Source of the DNA: Sphingomonas koreensis
Lineage (GTDB): Bacteria > Pseudomonadota > Alphaproteobacteria > Sphingomonadales > Sphingomonadaceae
Reading direction: 5' to 3'
NCBI RefSeq assembly: GCF_002797435.1
Contig: NZ_PGEN01000001.1
Span: 1,430,501 to 1,494,500 of the forward strand
DNA length: 64,000 nucleotides
The translations under genes were made by a program, and so were the position numbers. This document shows, one piece after another, positions 1-7,840 of this stretch; within the stretch, counting starts at the first letter, position 1; each line of letters begins with the position of its first letter. The notes beneath the pieces were generated by a model, which did not search any database, was not told where the DNA came from, and saw only the letters and a list, made by a program, of their open reading frames with translations.

Positions 1-180
1 CCTTCCGATGATTTTCTGGTCCGCGATCGTGCACTTTCCCGCTGCGATGTCGAAGCGCTTCCCCTCGATGCGGCACCGATCGATTGCGATCTCGAACAAG
101 CCGCCCGGTTCCGGGGCGCCGTCATCTCGCGCGATCAGACCCCGCTGCGACTGGACCAGGTGGGCCTCAGGGTGGTTTGA
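1..180 (+). CDS. C-terminal end of an unidentified protein (partial)
   Basis: Frame 1 is open from the first base to a TGA at 178-180 and encodes the last 59 residues of a protein whose start lies outside the window; the final residues are DQVGLRVV. The composition fits a folded soluble segment and matches the coding pattern of the genes that follow. A competing frame (8-193) reads as low-complexity Ser/Arg/Pro and is rejected. The stop lies 26 bp before the next start, so both genes are probably in one transcript. I do not recognise the family. Confidence 0.6.
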   Translation, partial: PSDDFLVRDRALSRCDVEALPLDAAPIDCDLEQAARFRGAVISRDQTPLRLDQVGLRVV

Positions 181-206
181 AGGGAAGAAATGAGGGGGAC
201 CCTGTC

Positions 207-1811
207 ATGACGCGCGATCAGGCCGCGCCGTACGCGATGCTCGCCGTGCTGGCGCTCGCGCTGTTCGGCGTCTTCTTCCATTGGCAGATTCTCGACATCT
301 CCAACGTCGCCTGGCTGCTGCGCGGCAGCGACAATGGCGAGAACGCACTGGGGCTTCACGCCTGGCTGCACGATCCGGCGCCCGGCTTCGTGCGCACCAG
401 CCTGCTCAACGCGCCCGAGGGCACCGGCCTGCTGTTCACGGACAGCAACCCGCTCCTGTCGGCGCTGGTCTTTCCGTTCCGCGGCCTGCTCCCGGCCGAT
501 GCGCAGGTGATCGGCTGGTGGCTGCTTGCCTGCCTGTTCCTTCAACTCTTCTTCGCATGGCAACTGCTTCGCCGCCATGCGCCCAGCGAACTCGCTTTGT
601 GGTGCGGCGTGCTGCTGCTTGCCGCCCTGCCGACGCTGTTCAACCGCATTGTCCATGTGAACCTGATGGCGCACTGGCTGATCCTGTGGGCATTGTGGCG
701 CTTCATGGATCCGCAGCGTTCGGGATCGAACAAGGGCTGGGCGGTGCTCGTCGCGATCACCGCCTTCGTCCATAGCTATCTGCTGGTGATGGTCGGCGCG
801 ATCTGGGCGAGCGCCATGCTCGAACGGTTCTGGAAGTCGCCGAAAGCCGCACCGCGCCTCTTCGCCGAATGCACCGCGATCCTGCTCATGGTCCTTGCCA
901 TCGCCTGGAGCCTCGGCGTGTTCGAGCCGCACTGGCCGTCGGGCAATTACGGCGCCTTCGCGATGCCGCTCGACGCGCTGTGGAACCCCGGGATCGATAC
1001 CTATTCAGCCTTTCTTCCGGCCATCGAGCAGCGGCCCGGCCGGGGGTTCGAGGGCTTCCAGTATCTCGGACTGGGCCTGCTGATCCTGCTTCCCCTCGCC
1101 GCGTTCCTCGCCCGCCGACTGCCACGCCCCGCCACGGATGCGCCCGACAGCCTCGCACGGCTCAAATGGCTGCTGCCCGCGCTCATCGTCCTTACCTTGC
1201 TCGCGATCAGCACCTATCCCGATTTCGCCGGGCGACAGCTGCCGCGCACAGCCCTGCCCGATCGCGTCGCGATTGCACTCGACGCGGTGCGCGCGTCGGG
1301 CCGGCTGTTCTGGCCGGCCGCCTATGTTCTGGTCTTCGCGGGCATCCGTATCCTGTTCCGGCTCGAACCGCGGCGTGCCGGTCTCATCCTTGCTGCGCTC
1401 GCCATCGTCCAGACCGCCGACCTCACACCCATGGCGCTGTCGATCCGCGCCCAGAGCGCCGAGGCGCGCGGTGGCCCGCTCTATGTCCGCACCCGCTCGC
1501 TCGAATGGGACCGGCTGATCGCGCAGGCAAAGGACATCGCGTTCGTCCCGGGCGACGTCACCAAAGAGCTAGGCGTCTTTCAGGAAGTTGCCTGGCGCGC
1601 AGCGAAGGCGAAAGTGCCGGTCCGCGCGGTCTACGCCGCCCGCCCCTCGATCGCGAGCAGCGCTCGGCAAGCAAACGAGACAGAGGTGTTCCGCGCGGGA
1701 CAGGTGGTGCCGGGCCGGCTCTACATCCTGATCGACGGCGAACTGATCCCGCCGCCGTTGATGACCCAGGTGCGCCCACTCGACGGGGTCACGATCCTGT
1801 TCCAACCGTGA
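207..1811 (+). CDS. Polytopic membrane protein, DUF6311-like, probable envelope glycan function
   Basis: A 534-residue protein dominated by hydrophobic helices (about ten to twelve) with short loops and a soluble C-terminal tail of about 110 residues. The N-terminal third carries a GSDNGENALGLHAW segment, an LLFTDSNPLL segment and a helix ending AHWLILWALW; the order resembles, from memory, the DUF6311 family of GT-C-like membrane proteins. The ATG at 207 is chosen because upstream in-frame sequence lacks hydrophobic or conserved character. The adjacent manC and EpsB-type sugar transferase suggest surface polysaccharide assembly, but no catalytic residue can be assigned. Function is inference; the membrane nature is clear. 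Confidence 0.75.
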   Translation: MTRDQAAPYAMLAVLALALFGVFFHWQILDISNVAWLLRGSDNGENALGLHAWLHDPAPGFVRTSLLNAPEGTGLLFTDSNPLLSALVFPFRGLLPADAQVIGWWLLACLFLQLFFAWQLLRRHAPSELALWCGVLLLAALPTLFNRIVHVNLMAHWLILWALWRFMDPQRSGSNKGWAVLVAITAFVHSYLLVMVGAIWASAMLERFWKSPKAAPRLFAECTAILLMVLAIAWSLGVFEPHWPSGNYGAFAMPLDALWNPGIDTYSAFLPAIEQRPGRGFEGFQYLGLGLLILLPLAAFLARRLPRPATDAPDSLARLKWLLPALIVLTLLAISTYPDFAGRQLPRTALPDRVAIALDAVRASGRLFWPAAYVLVFAGIRILFRLEPRRAGLILAALAIVQTADLTPMALSIRAQSAEARGGPLYVRTRSLEWDRLIAQAKDIAFVPGDVTKELGVFQEVAWRAAKAKVPVRAVYAARPSIASSARQANETEVFRAGQVVPGRLYILIDGELIPPPLMTQVRPLDGVTILFQP

Positions 1812-1847
1812 ATCGCGACCACCTCAGCGGAGGCGGAGCAGCGGCGC

Positions 1848-2906
1848 CTATTTGTTCATCGCCTCGATGATGCGCTTCACATCCTGGCTGCGCCCGCGCG
1901 GCAGGACGAGGACGTCGTCGCCATCGGCAACCACGATCAGGTCGGATATCCCCACCAGCGCGACACGCTTGCCCGGTCCGGCCCGCACCAGGCAATCGGT
2001 GGTGTCGACCGCGATCACCTCTCCACCAAAGGCGTTGCCCGCGCCATCACAGTCACTGATTGCGTGCAGCGCGTCCCAGCTTCCGACATCGGACCAGCCC
2101 ATCGCCACGGGCACCACGGCGACGCGCTCGGCCTTCTCCATCACCGCATAATCGATGGACTCAGCCGGCGATTTCGCGAACTCGATCTGATCGGGCAGAA
2201 TTCGGGTCCCTTCACGGATCGCACGCGCCATCGCCGCCCGCACCGCCACCAGCATATCCGGCGCGAACCTGCCCAGCGCGTCGAGATAGGCGTCTGCCCT
2301 GAACAGGAAGATGCCGCCGTTCCAGGCGTGGCCGCCAGCGGCGATCATCGCCTCCGCCACATCCCGCTTCGGTTTCTCGACGAACCGCTCGACCTTATGC
2401 ACCCCCGTCCGGATCGCATCGCCGACCTTGATATAGCCATAGCCCGTCTCGGGCGCATCGGGCGTGATTCCGAAGGTCACTAGCCACCCGTCCTCGACGA
2501 GGGGGAGCGCCGCGTCGATCGCGGCGTGGAAGGCAGCGACGTCGCCGATCACATGGTCGGACGGCATCACCAGCAGCGGCTCGCTCCCGCCGCCTGCCGC
2601 CAGCGCCGCGAGCGCGATTGCCGGGGCGGTATTGCGGCCCATCGGCTCCAGGATCAGCGCTTGCGCCCGCGCCTCGACCGCCCCCAACTGCTCCTCGACC
2701 ATATCCGCGTGCAGCGCGTTGGCGACAATCACCGGCGCAGCAAAGCGATCGCCAGCCGGGGTGCGCCGCGCGGTCAGTTGAAGCATGGTTTCCTCGGCAG
2801 TCAGCGCCAGCATCTGCTTGGGCATTTCGGGCCGGGACATCGGCCACAGCCGGATGCCCGATCCGCCGGAGAGGATAACGGGAACGATCGGCTTCTGGTC
2901 GGTCAT
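1848..2906 (-). CDS. manC: Mannose-1-phosphate guanylyltransferase, single-domain type
   Basis: Makes GDP-mannose from GTP and mannose 1-phosphate, the donor for mannose-containing exopolysaccharide, in the cytoplasm. The 352-residue protein has the nucleotidyltransferase signature GGSGIRLWPMSR at residues 14-25, then MGRNTAPAIALAA, a PSDH segment, FVEKP and WNGGIF. The length is that of the pyrophosphorylase domain without the C-terminal isomerase domain of bifunctional ManC/AlgA. Two ATGs are adjacent (2909 and 2906); a GAGGAG Shine-Dalgarno favours 2906 by spacing. It is divergent from the EpsB-type transferase across a 161-bp region with repeated motifs, which suggests joint control of precursor supply and polymer initiation. 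Confidence 0.93.
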   Translation of the reverse strand: MTDQKPIVPVILSGGSGIRLWPMSRPEMPKQMLALTAEETMLQLTARRTPAGDRFAAPVIVANALHADMVEEQLGAVEARAQALILEPMGRNTAPAIALAALAAGGGSEPLLVMPSDHVIGDVAAFHAAIDAALPLVEDGWLVTFGITPDAPETGYGYIKVGDAIRTGVHKVERFVEKPKRDVAEAMIAAGGHAWNGGIFLFRADAYLDALGRFAPDMLVAVRAAMARAIREGTRILPDQIEFAKSPAESIDYAVMEKAERVAVVPVAMGWSDVGSWDALHAISDCDGAGNAFGGEVIAVDTTDCLVRAGPGKRVALVGISDLIVVADGDDVLVLPRGRSQDVKRIIEAMNK

Positions 2907-3007
2907 CATGGTCTCCTCGCCAGCGAGGCTAGCCTTGCCCGCACGTGCCGCCAAACACTTATCGGGACATGAATTTCCCGGTCTTCAGCTTTTTTTCGTC
3001 AATTTTG

Positions 3008-3049
3008 CCGACATGTCCTTACAGTGTCGGATTTGTTTACAGTTTCCGG
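3008..3049. promoter_or_regulatory. Candidate operator between manC and the EPS/prs operon
   Basis: Two overlapping repeat patterns occur here. An inverted repeat pairs CCGACA (3008-3013) with TGTCGG (3025-3030) across 11 bp. A direct repeat has TTACAGTGTCGG at 3019-3030 and TTACAGTTTCCGG at 3037-3049, an 18-bp period. The site is 19 bp before the EpsB start and about 100 bp before manC. It could bind PrsR or another regulator. I found no GG-N10-GC sigma-54 element next to it, so the link to PrsR is only positional. Confidence 0.4.
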
Positions 3050-3067
3050 TGTAGGGGTTGGGGCGCT

Positions 3068-4456
3068 ATGATCCGCCTGTTCAAACACTATATTCCGAAC
3101 GCGGTGCTGCTGCTCGCCCTGTTCGATCTCGTGCTGCTGTTCTCCGCGGCCGAGTTCGGCTGGGCCTATCGCGCCTGGCAGATCGGGATGAAGGTCGAAC
3201 CGATCCACACCCGTATCCTCCAGATGAGCAGCTTCGCCGCTTGTCTCGAGCTCGCGATGATCGCGGTCGGGGTCTATGGCGCGGATTCGCTTCAGTCGAT
3301 CCGGGTCGCCGCCGCGCGGCTGCTGGTCGCGGTGTCGCTGGGAACGATCTTCCTCTCGGTCGTGTTCTTCGTCGTTCCGGCGCTCACCTTCTGGCGCTCG
3401 AACCTGCTCTACGCGATGCTCGCCGCGGCGGTGATGCTGTTCCTGCTGCGCCTGCTGCTCGGCAAGACGCTGGGCAGCCAGATCTTCAAGCGCCGGGTGG
3501 TCGTGCTCGGCGCCGGCGCGCGGGCCGAGCGGCTCAAGGCGCTTTCCAAGAAACCGGGTGCCGGTTTCGTCGTCGTCGGCTATGTCGCGATGAGCGAGGC
3601 GAACCGCACCATTCCCGAAGCGATCGCACGCGACGCCATCTACAACCTTGCCGATCATGTCGTGCTGCTCAACGCCAGCGAAGTCGTGCTCGCGCTGGAA
3701 GAACGCCGCAACGCATTGCCGCTCAAGGATCTGCTGCGGATCAAGACCACCGGCGTCCATGTCAACGACACGTCGACCTTCCTCGAGCGCGAGACGGGAC
3801 GCGTCGATCTTCAGTCGGTCAATCCGAGCTGGCTGATCTTCTCCGACGGCTTCTCCTCGGGCCGGATGCTGTCGAGCATGTTCAAGCGGTTCTTCGACAT
3901 CGTCGCGAGCCTGATCCTGCTGGTCCTCACCCTACCGCTGGTCCTGCTCGGCGCACTCGCGGTGAAGCTCGAAAGCCGCGGCCCGGCCTTCTATCGCCAG
4001 CGCCGCGTCGGGCTCTACGGACAGGGCTTCGACATCATCAAGCTGCGTTCGATGCGCGTCGATGCGGAAGTCGGCGGCAAGGCGGTCTGGGCCGAGAAGG
4101 ACGATCCGCGCATCACCCGGGTCGGCCGCTTCATCCGCAAGGTGCGGATCGACGAGCTGCCGCAATGCTGGTCGGTGCTGAAGGGTGAGATGAGCTTTGT
4201 CGGTCCGCGCCCCGAACGCCCCCAGTTCGTCGAGGATCTCGAGGCCAAGCTGCCCTATTATGCCGAGCGGCACATGGTGAAGCCCGGCATCACCGGCTGG
4301 GCGCAGATCAACTATCCCTATGGTGCGTCGATCGAGGACAGTCGCCAGAAGCTCGAATATGACCTCTATTACGCAAAGAACTATTCCCCCTTTCTCGACG
4401 TGCTGATCCTGCTCCAGACGCTCCGGGTGGTGCTCTTCCCGGACGGCGCGCGCTGA
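3068..4456 (+). CDS. epsB: EpsB-type polyprenyl glycosylphosphotransferase (PEP-CTERM system associated)
   Basis: Transfers a sugar phosphate to undecaprenyl phosphate to begin exopolysaccharide repeat-unit synthesis at the inner membrane. It has 462 residues: about four N-terminal membrane helices, a Rossmann-like CoA-binding middle domain ([13 protein letters not shown]), then a further helix ([13 protein letters not shown]) and the C-terminal bacterial sugar transferase domain with [15 protein letters not shown] and GPRPERP motifs. The start at 3068 gives [10 protein letters not shown], which resembles the family's usual N-terminus; an ATG at 2969 would add an atypical extension. The next gene starts 4 bp after the stop. 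Synteny with prsK, prsR and prsT supports the PEP-CTERM-associated subtype. Confidence 0.93.
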   Translation: MIRLFKHYIPNAVLLLALFDLVLLFSAAEFGWAYRAWQIGMKVEPIHTRILQMSSFAACLELAMIAVGVYGADSLQSIRVAAARLLVAVSLGTIFLSVVFFVVPALTFWRSNLLYAMLAAAVMLFLLRLLLGKTLGSQIFKRRVVVLGAGARAERLKALSKKPGAGFVVVGYVAMSEANRTIPEAIARDAIYNLADHVVLLNASEVVLALEERRNALPLKDLLRIKTTGVHVNDTSTFLERETGRVDLQSVNPSWLIFSDGFSSGRMLSSMFKRFFDIVASLILLVLTLPLVLLGALAVKLESRGPAFYRQRRVGLYGQGFDIIKLRSMRVDAEVGGKAVWAEKDDPRITRVGRFIRKVRIDELPQCWSVLKGEMSFVGPRPERPQFVEDLEAKLPYYAERHMVKPGITGWAQINYPYGASIEDSRQKLEYDLYYAKNYSPFLDVLILLQTLRVVLFPDGAR

Positions 4457-4460
4457 TCCC

Positions 4461-6494
4461 GTGGTTCCGGCGCTGATCCTCTGGAGCCACGCGCTCGCGG
4501 CGCTGCTGTTCGGCGCGCTCGGCCTGTGGACGCTGCGCCGCGCCGAGGCCGGCGTGCCGCGCAACCCGCTCGCCGTGGCACTGCTGATGACCGCGCTGTG
4601 GGCGCTCGCGGTCGCAGGGATCGGCGAAACCGATCTGACCACCCGTATCGCCGAAAGCGGGCGCAACCTTGCCTGGCTCGCTTTCATGATCGCACTTCAC
4701 CGCCGCAACGGATCGGAGCGACCGCCTGCCGCGATCGGCATCGTCTATGGTGTCGTCGCGCTCGTCATCCTTGTCGCATTGGCGCTCCACGTGGCCGCGA
4801 CCGCGCCGGAAGTCGCACCTGAAGTGACCCAAGCGGCGCTGCTGCTGCGCATGATGGCCGCCGTCACCGCGCTCGTGCTCGTTCAGAGCCTCCACAGCGC
4901 GATCACCGCGCCCGGCACCGCCGGCATGCGCCCGGTCGTGCTCGCGATCGGCGCGATATGGCTGGTCGACATCAACGTCCTCAGCGTCGCCTGGCTGACC
5001 ATGGGCTGGCCGCACCAGCTGGTCGCGGTACGCGGCGGCGCGATGGCGCTGATCGCCGCAGCGATCGCGATGGGGCTGCAGAGGCGCGGCGAGTGGCCGA
5101 TGCAGCTTTCCCGCACCGTCGCCTATCAATCGCTCTCGCTGGTCGCGATCGGCCTCTATTTCGCGCTGCTGGCGCTCGCCACTTCGGCGCTCGCCGCGAT
5201 CGGCGGCGACAATGCGCGGCTGCTCCAGACCGCCTTCGTCTTCGGCTCGACCGCCGCCATCCTCACCTTGGTATCGAGCCCCTGGCTGCGTGCCTGGATC
5301 AAGGTGAAGCTCGCCAAGCACTTCTTCCGCCACCGCTACGACTATCGCGCGGAATGGATGCGCTTCACCGAAACGCTGGGCGAGCCCGAAGGCAGCGCCC
5401 CGCTCGACGAGCGTATCGTCAAGGCGCTCGCGGACCTCACCGATTCGCCCGCGGGCGTTCTGCTGGTGCCCCAGGGCGAAGCGCTGGGCGTCGGCGCGGC
5501 GTGGAACATCGATCGAGCCGTGCTGCCCGCCGGCTATGGGGAAAGCTGGCATCTCGACCGGATCGATCCGACGCTGGTTCTGGAGCTCGATACCGTCGAG
5601 GGTGCCGATTCGGCGCCCCCGTCGATCCGCAGCTGGGATCAGGCATGGGTGGTGGTGCCGTTGCCGCATCACGCGCGTCTTGCCGGCGCGATCGTGCTCG
5701 CCCGCCCGCCCATCACGCGCGCGCTCGACTGGGAGGATTTCGACCTGCTCAAGGCGGCCGGCCGCCAGCTGGCCAGCTATCTCGCCGAGGAACGCGCGAT
5801 CGAGGCACTGGCCGAAGCCGAACGGTTCGAGGAATTCAACCGCCGCTTCGCCTTCATCATGCACGACATCAAGAATCTGGTCAGCCAGCTGACGCTGGTC
5901 GCGCGCAATGCGGAGCGCCACGCCGACAATCCCGCCTTTCGTGCCGACATGGTCGCTACCCTTCAGGATTCGGCCGGGCGCATGAACGACATGCTCGCGC
6001 GCCTCTCGCAGCATCACCGCGCGCGCACCGATGCGCCGGTCGCGGTGCCGCTTGCGCCGCTCGCCCGGCGCGTCGCCAAGGCGCGGCGCGCGCAGCACCC
6101 GGTCGAGGTATCGAGCAGCGGCGATCCGCTCGCCATCGCCGATCCCGCGATGCTTGAAACGCTGCTCGGCCACCTCATCCAGAATGCGATCGAGGCCAGC
6201 GCCGCGGACGCGCCAGTGCGGATCGAAGTGCGTTCCGAAAAGGAAGAGGCGCGGATCGACGTGATCGATCGCGGCGCGGGCATGTCGCCCGCTTTCATCC
6301 GGGACAAGTTGTTCAAGCCCTTCGTCTCGTCCAAGCCCGGCGGCTTCGGCATCGGCGCGTTCGAGGCGCAGAAGCTCGCCGCCGAGATGGGCGGGCGGAT
6401 CGAGGTCAAGAGCAGCGAGGGCAAGGGATCGCGATTTCGCGTTGTGCTGCGCGCAGCGGCCGGCGCCGGTAACGAAGTTGGACAAGCGGCATGA
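4461..6494 (+). CDS. prsK: PEP-CTERM system sensor histidine kinase, PrsK-like
   Basis: Membrane sensor kinase, 677 residues, close to the usual length of PrsK as I recall it. About eight to nine N-terminal helices fill residues 1-280, followed by a GAF-like region (about 300-450), a dimerisation segment with MHDIKN (phospho-acceptor His468), and a HATPase domain with an N box (IQNAIEAS), DRGAGMS and GGFGIGAF. The GTG at 4461 lies 4 bp after the sugar transferase stop; the last codons overlap prsR by 4 bp (ATGA). The signal is unknown. Known systems pair this kinase with the sigma-54 activator PrsR to control EPS and PEP-CTERM proteins. Confidence 0.92.
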   Translation: MVPALILWSHALAALLFGALGLWTLRRAEAGVPRNPLAVALLMTALWALAVAGIGETDLTTRIAESGRNLAWLAFMIALHRRNGSERPPAAIGIVYGVVALVILVALALHVAATAPEVAPEVTQAALLLRMMAAVTALVLVQSLHSAITAPGTAGMRPVVLAIGAIWLVDINVLSVAWLTMGWPHQLVAVRGGAMALIAAAIAMGLQRRGEWPMQLSRTVAYQSLSLVAIGLYFALLALATSALAAIGGDNARLLQTAFVFGSTAAILTLVSSPWLRAWIKVKLAKHFFRHRYDYRAEWMRFTETLGEPEGSAPLDERIVKALADLTDSPAGVLLVPQGEALGVGAAWNIDRAVLPAGYGESWHLDRIDPTLVLELDTVEGADSAPPSIRSWDQAWVVVPLPHHARLAGAIVLARPPITRALDWEDFDLLKAAGRQLASYLAEERAIEALAEAERFEEFNRRFAFIMHDIKNLVSQLTLVARNAERHADNPAFRADMVATLQDSAGRMNDMLARLSQHHRARTDAPVAVPLAPLARRVAKARRAQHPVEVSSSGDPLAIADPAMLETLLGHLIQNAIEASAADAPVRIEVRSEKEEARIDVIDRGAGMSPAFIRDKLFKPFVSSKPGGFGIGAFEAQKLAAEMGGRIEVKSSEGKGSRFRVVLRAAAGAGNEVGQAA

Positions 6495-7840
6495 ACGACA
6501 AACCCAAACTCCTGATCGTCGAGGACGATGCCGGGCTGCAGCGCCAGCTGCGCTGGGCCTATGAGGGCTATGAGATCCTGACCGCGGGCGACCGCGAGGG
6601 CGCCATCGCGATGCTGCGTGCGGAGGAGCCGGCGGTGGTCACGCTCGATCTCGGCCTGCCGCCCGACCCCGACGGCACGAGCGAGGGCTTCGCCGTCCTC
6701 GAAACCATCCTCGCGCTCAAGCCCGATACCCGCGTCATCGTCGCATCGGGCCATGGCGAGCGCGAATCGATGCTCCGCGCCATCTCGATGGGGGCATGGG
6801 ACTTCTACCAGAAGCCGATCGACATCGACGCGCTCGGCCTAATCGTTGCACGCGCCTTCCACGTCCATGCGCTCGAGGCCGAAAACCGCCGCCTCGCCGC
6901 GCGGGCCGAACGCGGCACTGCGCTCGGCGGCATCGTTACCGGATCGCCCGAGATGCTCAAGGTCACCCGCACGATCGAGCGCGTCGCCCCGGCCGACGTC
7001 TCGGTGATGCTGCTCGGCGCCAGCGGCACCGGAAAGGAGCTGCTCGCCCGCGGCCTGCACGACGCCAGCCGCCGCAAGGGCGAGTTCGTCGCGATCAACT
7101 GCGCCGCAATCCCCGAAACCCTGCTCGAATCCGAATTGTTCGGGCACGAGAAAGGGGCCTTCACCGGCGCGGTCAAGACGACCGAGGGCAAGATCGAGCA
7201 GGCGCAGGGCGGCACGCTCTTCCTCGACGAGATCGGCGACGTGCCGCTCGCGCTTCAGGTCAAGCTGCTGCGCTTCCTGCAGGAGCGCGTGATCGAGCGG
7301 ATCGGCGGACGCAAGCCGATTGCAGTCGATACCCGCGTGGTCTGCGCGACGCACCAGGACATCGACGCGATGATCGCCGCGGGCACCTTCCGCGACGACC
7401 TCTATTACCGCCTCGCCGAGATCGTCGTGCGGATCCCGAGCCTCGCCGAGCGTCCGGGCGATGCGGGCCTGCTCGCGCGCCATCTGCTCCACAAGCACAG
7501 CAGCGCGATGAAGCTCGGCACCAAGAGCTTCGCCCCCGATGCGCTCGACGCGATCGACGCATGGCACTGGCCGGGCAATGTCCGCGAGCTGGAAAACCGG
7601 GTGAAGCGCGCCGCGATCATGGCCGACGGCAAGCTCGTCGTCGCCGCCGATCTGGATCTCCCCGCGCCCGAACATGCCGGCCCGGTCAACCTGAAGGCCG
7701 TGCGCGAGGCCGCGGACCGGCGCGCGATCATCCAGGCCCTCTCCCGCACCGACGGCAATATCTCCGGCACCGCGCGCCTGCTCGGGATCAGCCGCCCCAC
7801 CCTCTATGATCTGATGAAGGCCTATGACCTCCAGCCCTGA
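6491..7840 (+). CDS. prsR: PEP-CTERM-box sigma-54-dependent response regulator, PrsR-like
   Basis: NtrC-type activator of RpoN promoters, 449 residues. The receiver domain has the acidic pair ED at 11-12 and phospho-acceptor Asp53 (TLDLGLPPDPDG). The AAA+ domain has Walker A GASGTGKE, the GAFTGA loop that contacts sigma-54, and FLDEIGD. A Fis-type helix-turn-helix ends the protein (GTARLLGISRPTLYDLMKA). The start overlaps prsK by 4 bp and the end overlaps the TPR gene by 17 bp, so the three are translationally coupled. Domain order and the neighbouring kinase identify PrsR; its target genes cannot be named from this window. Confidence 0.93.
   Translation: MNDKPKLLIVEDDAGLQRQLRWAYEGYEILTAGDREGAIAMLRAEEPAVVTLDLGLPPDPDGTSEGFAVLETILALKPDTRVIVASGHGERESMLRAISMGAWDFYQKPIDIDALGLIVARAFHVHALEAENRRLAARAERGTALGGIVTGSPEMLKVTRTIERVAPADVSVMLLGASGTGKELLARGLHDASRRKGEFVAINCAAIPETLLESELFGHEKGAFTGAVKTTEGKIEQAQGGTLFLDEIGDVPLALQVKLLRFLQERVIERIGGRKPIAVDTRVVCATHQDIDAMIAAGTFRDDLYYRLAEIVVRIPSLAERPGDAGLLARHLLHKHSSAMKLGTKSFAPDALDAIDAWHWPGNVRELENRVKRAAIMADGKLVVAADLDLPAPEHAGPVNLKAVREAADRRAIIQALSRTDGNISGTARLLGISRPTLYDLMKAYDLQP

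Noticed and set aside
2910..3067. Sigma-54 (-24/-12) promoter for manC or the EpsB operon
   Set aside because: I looked on both strands for GG-N10-GC with TGGCAC/TTGC context. GGCACGTGCGGGCA on the minus strand is near but has CA where GC is required.
4308..6485. Very long minus-strand open frame (725 codons) opposite prsK
   Set aside because: It is antisense to a full-length kinase with intact motifs, contains low-complexity Arg/Gly/Asp sequence, and no recognised domain. Long antisense frames are expected at this GC content.
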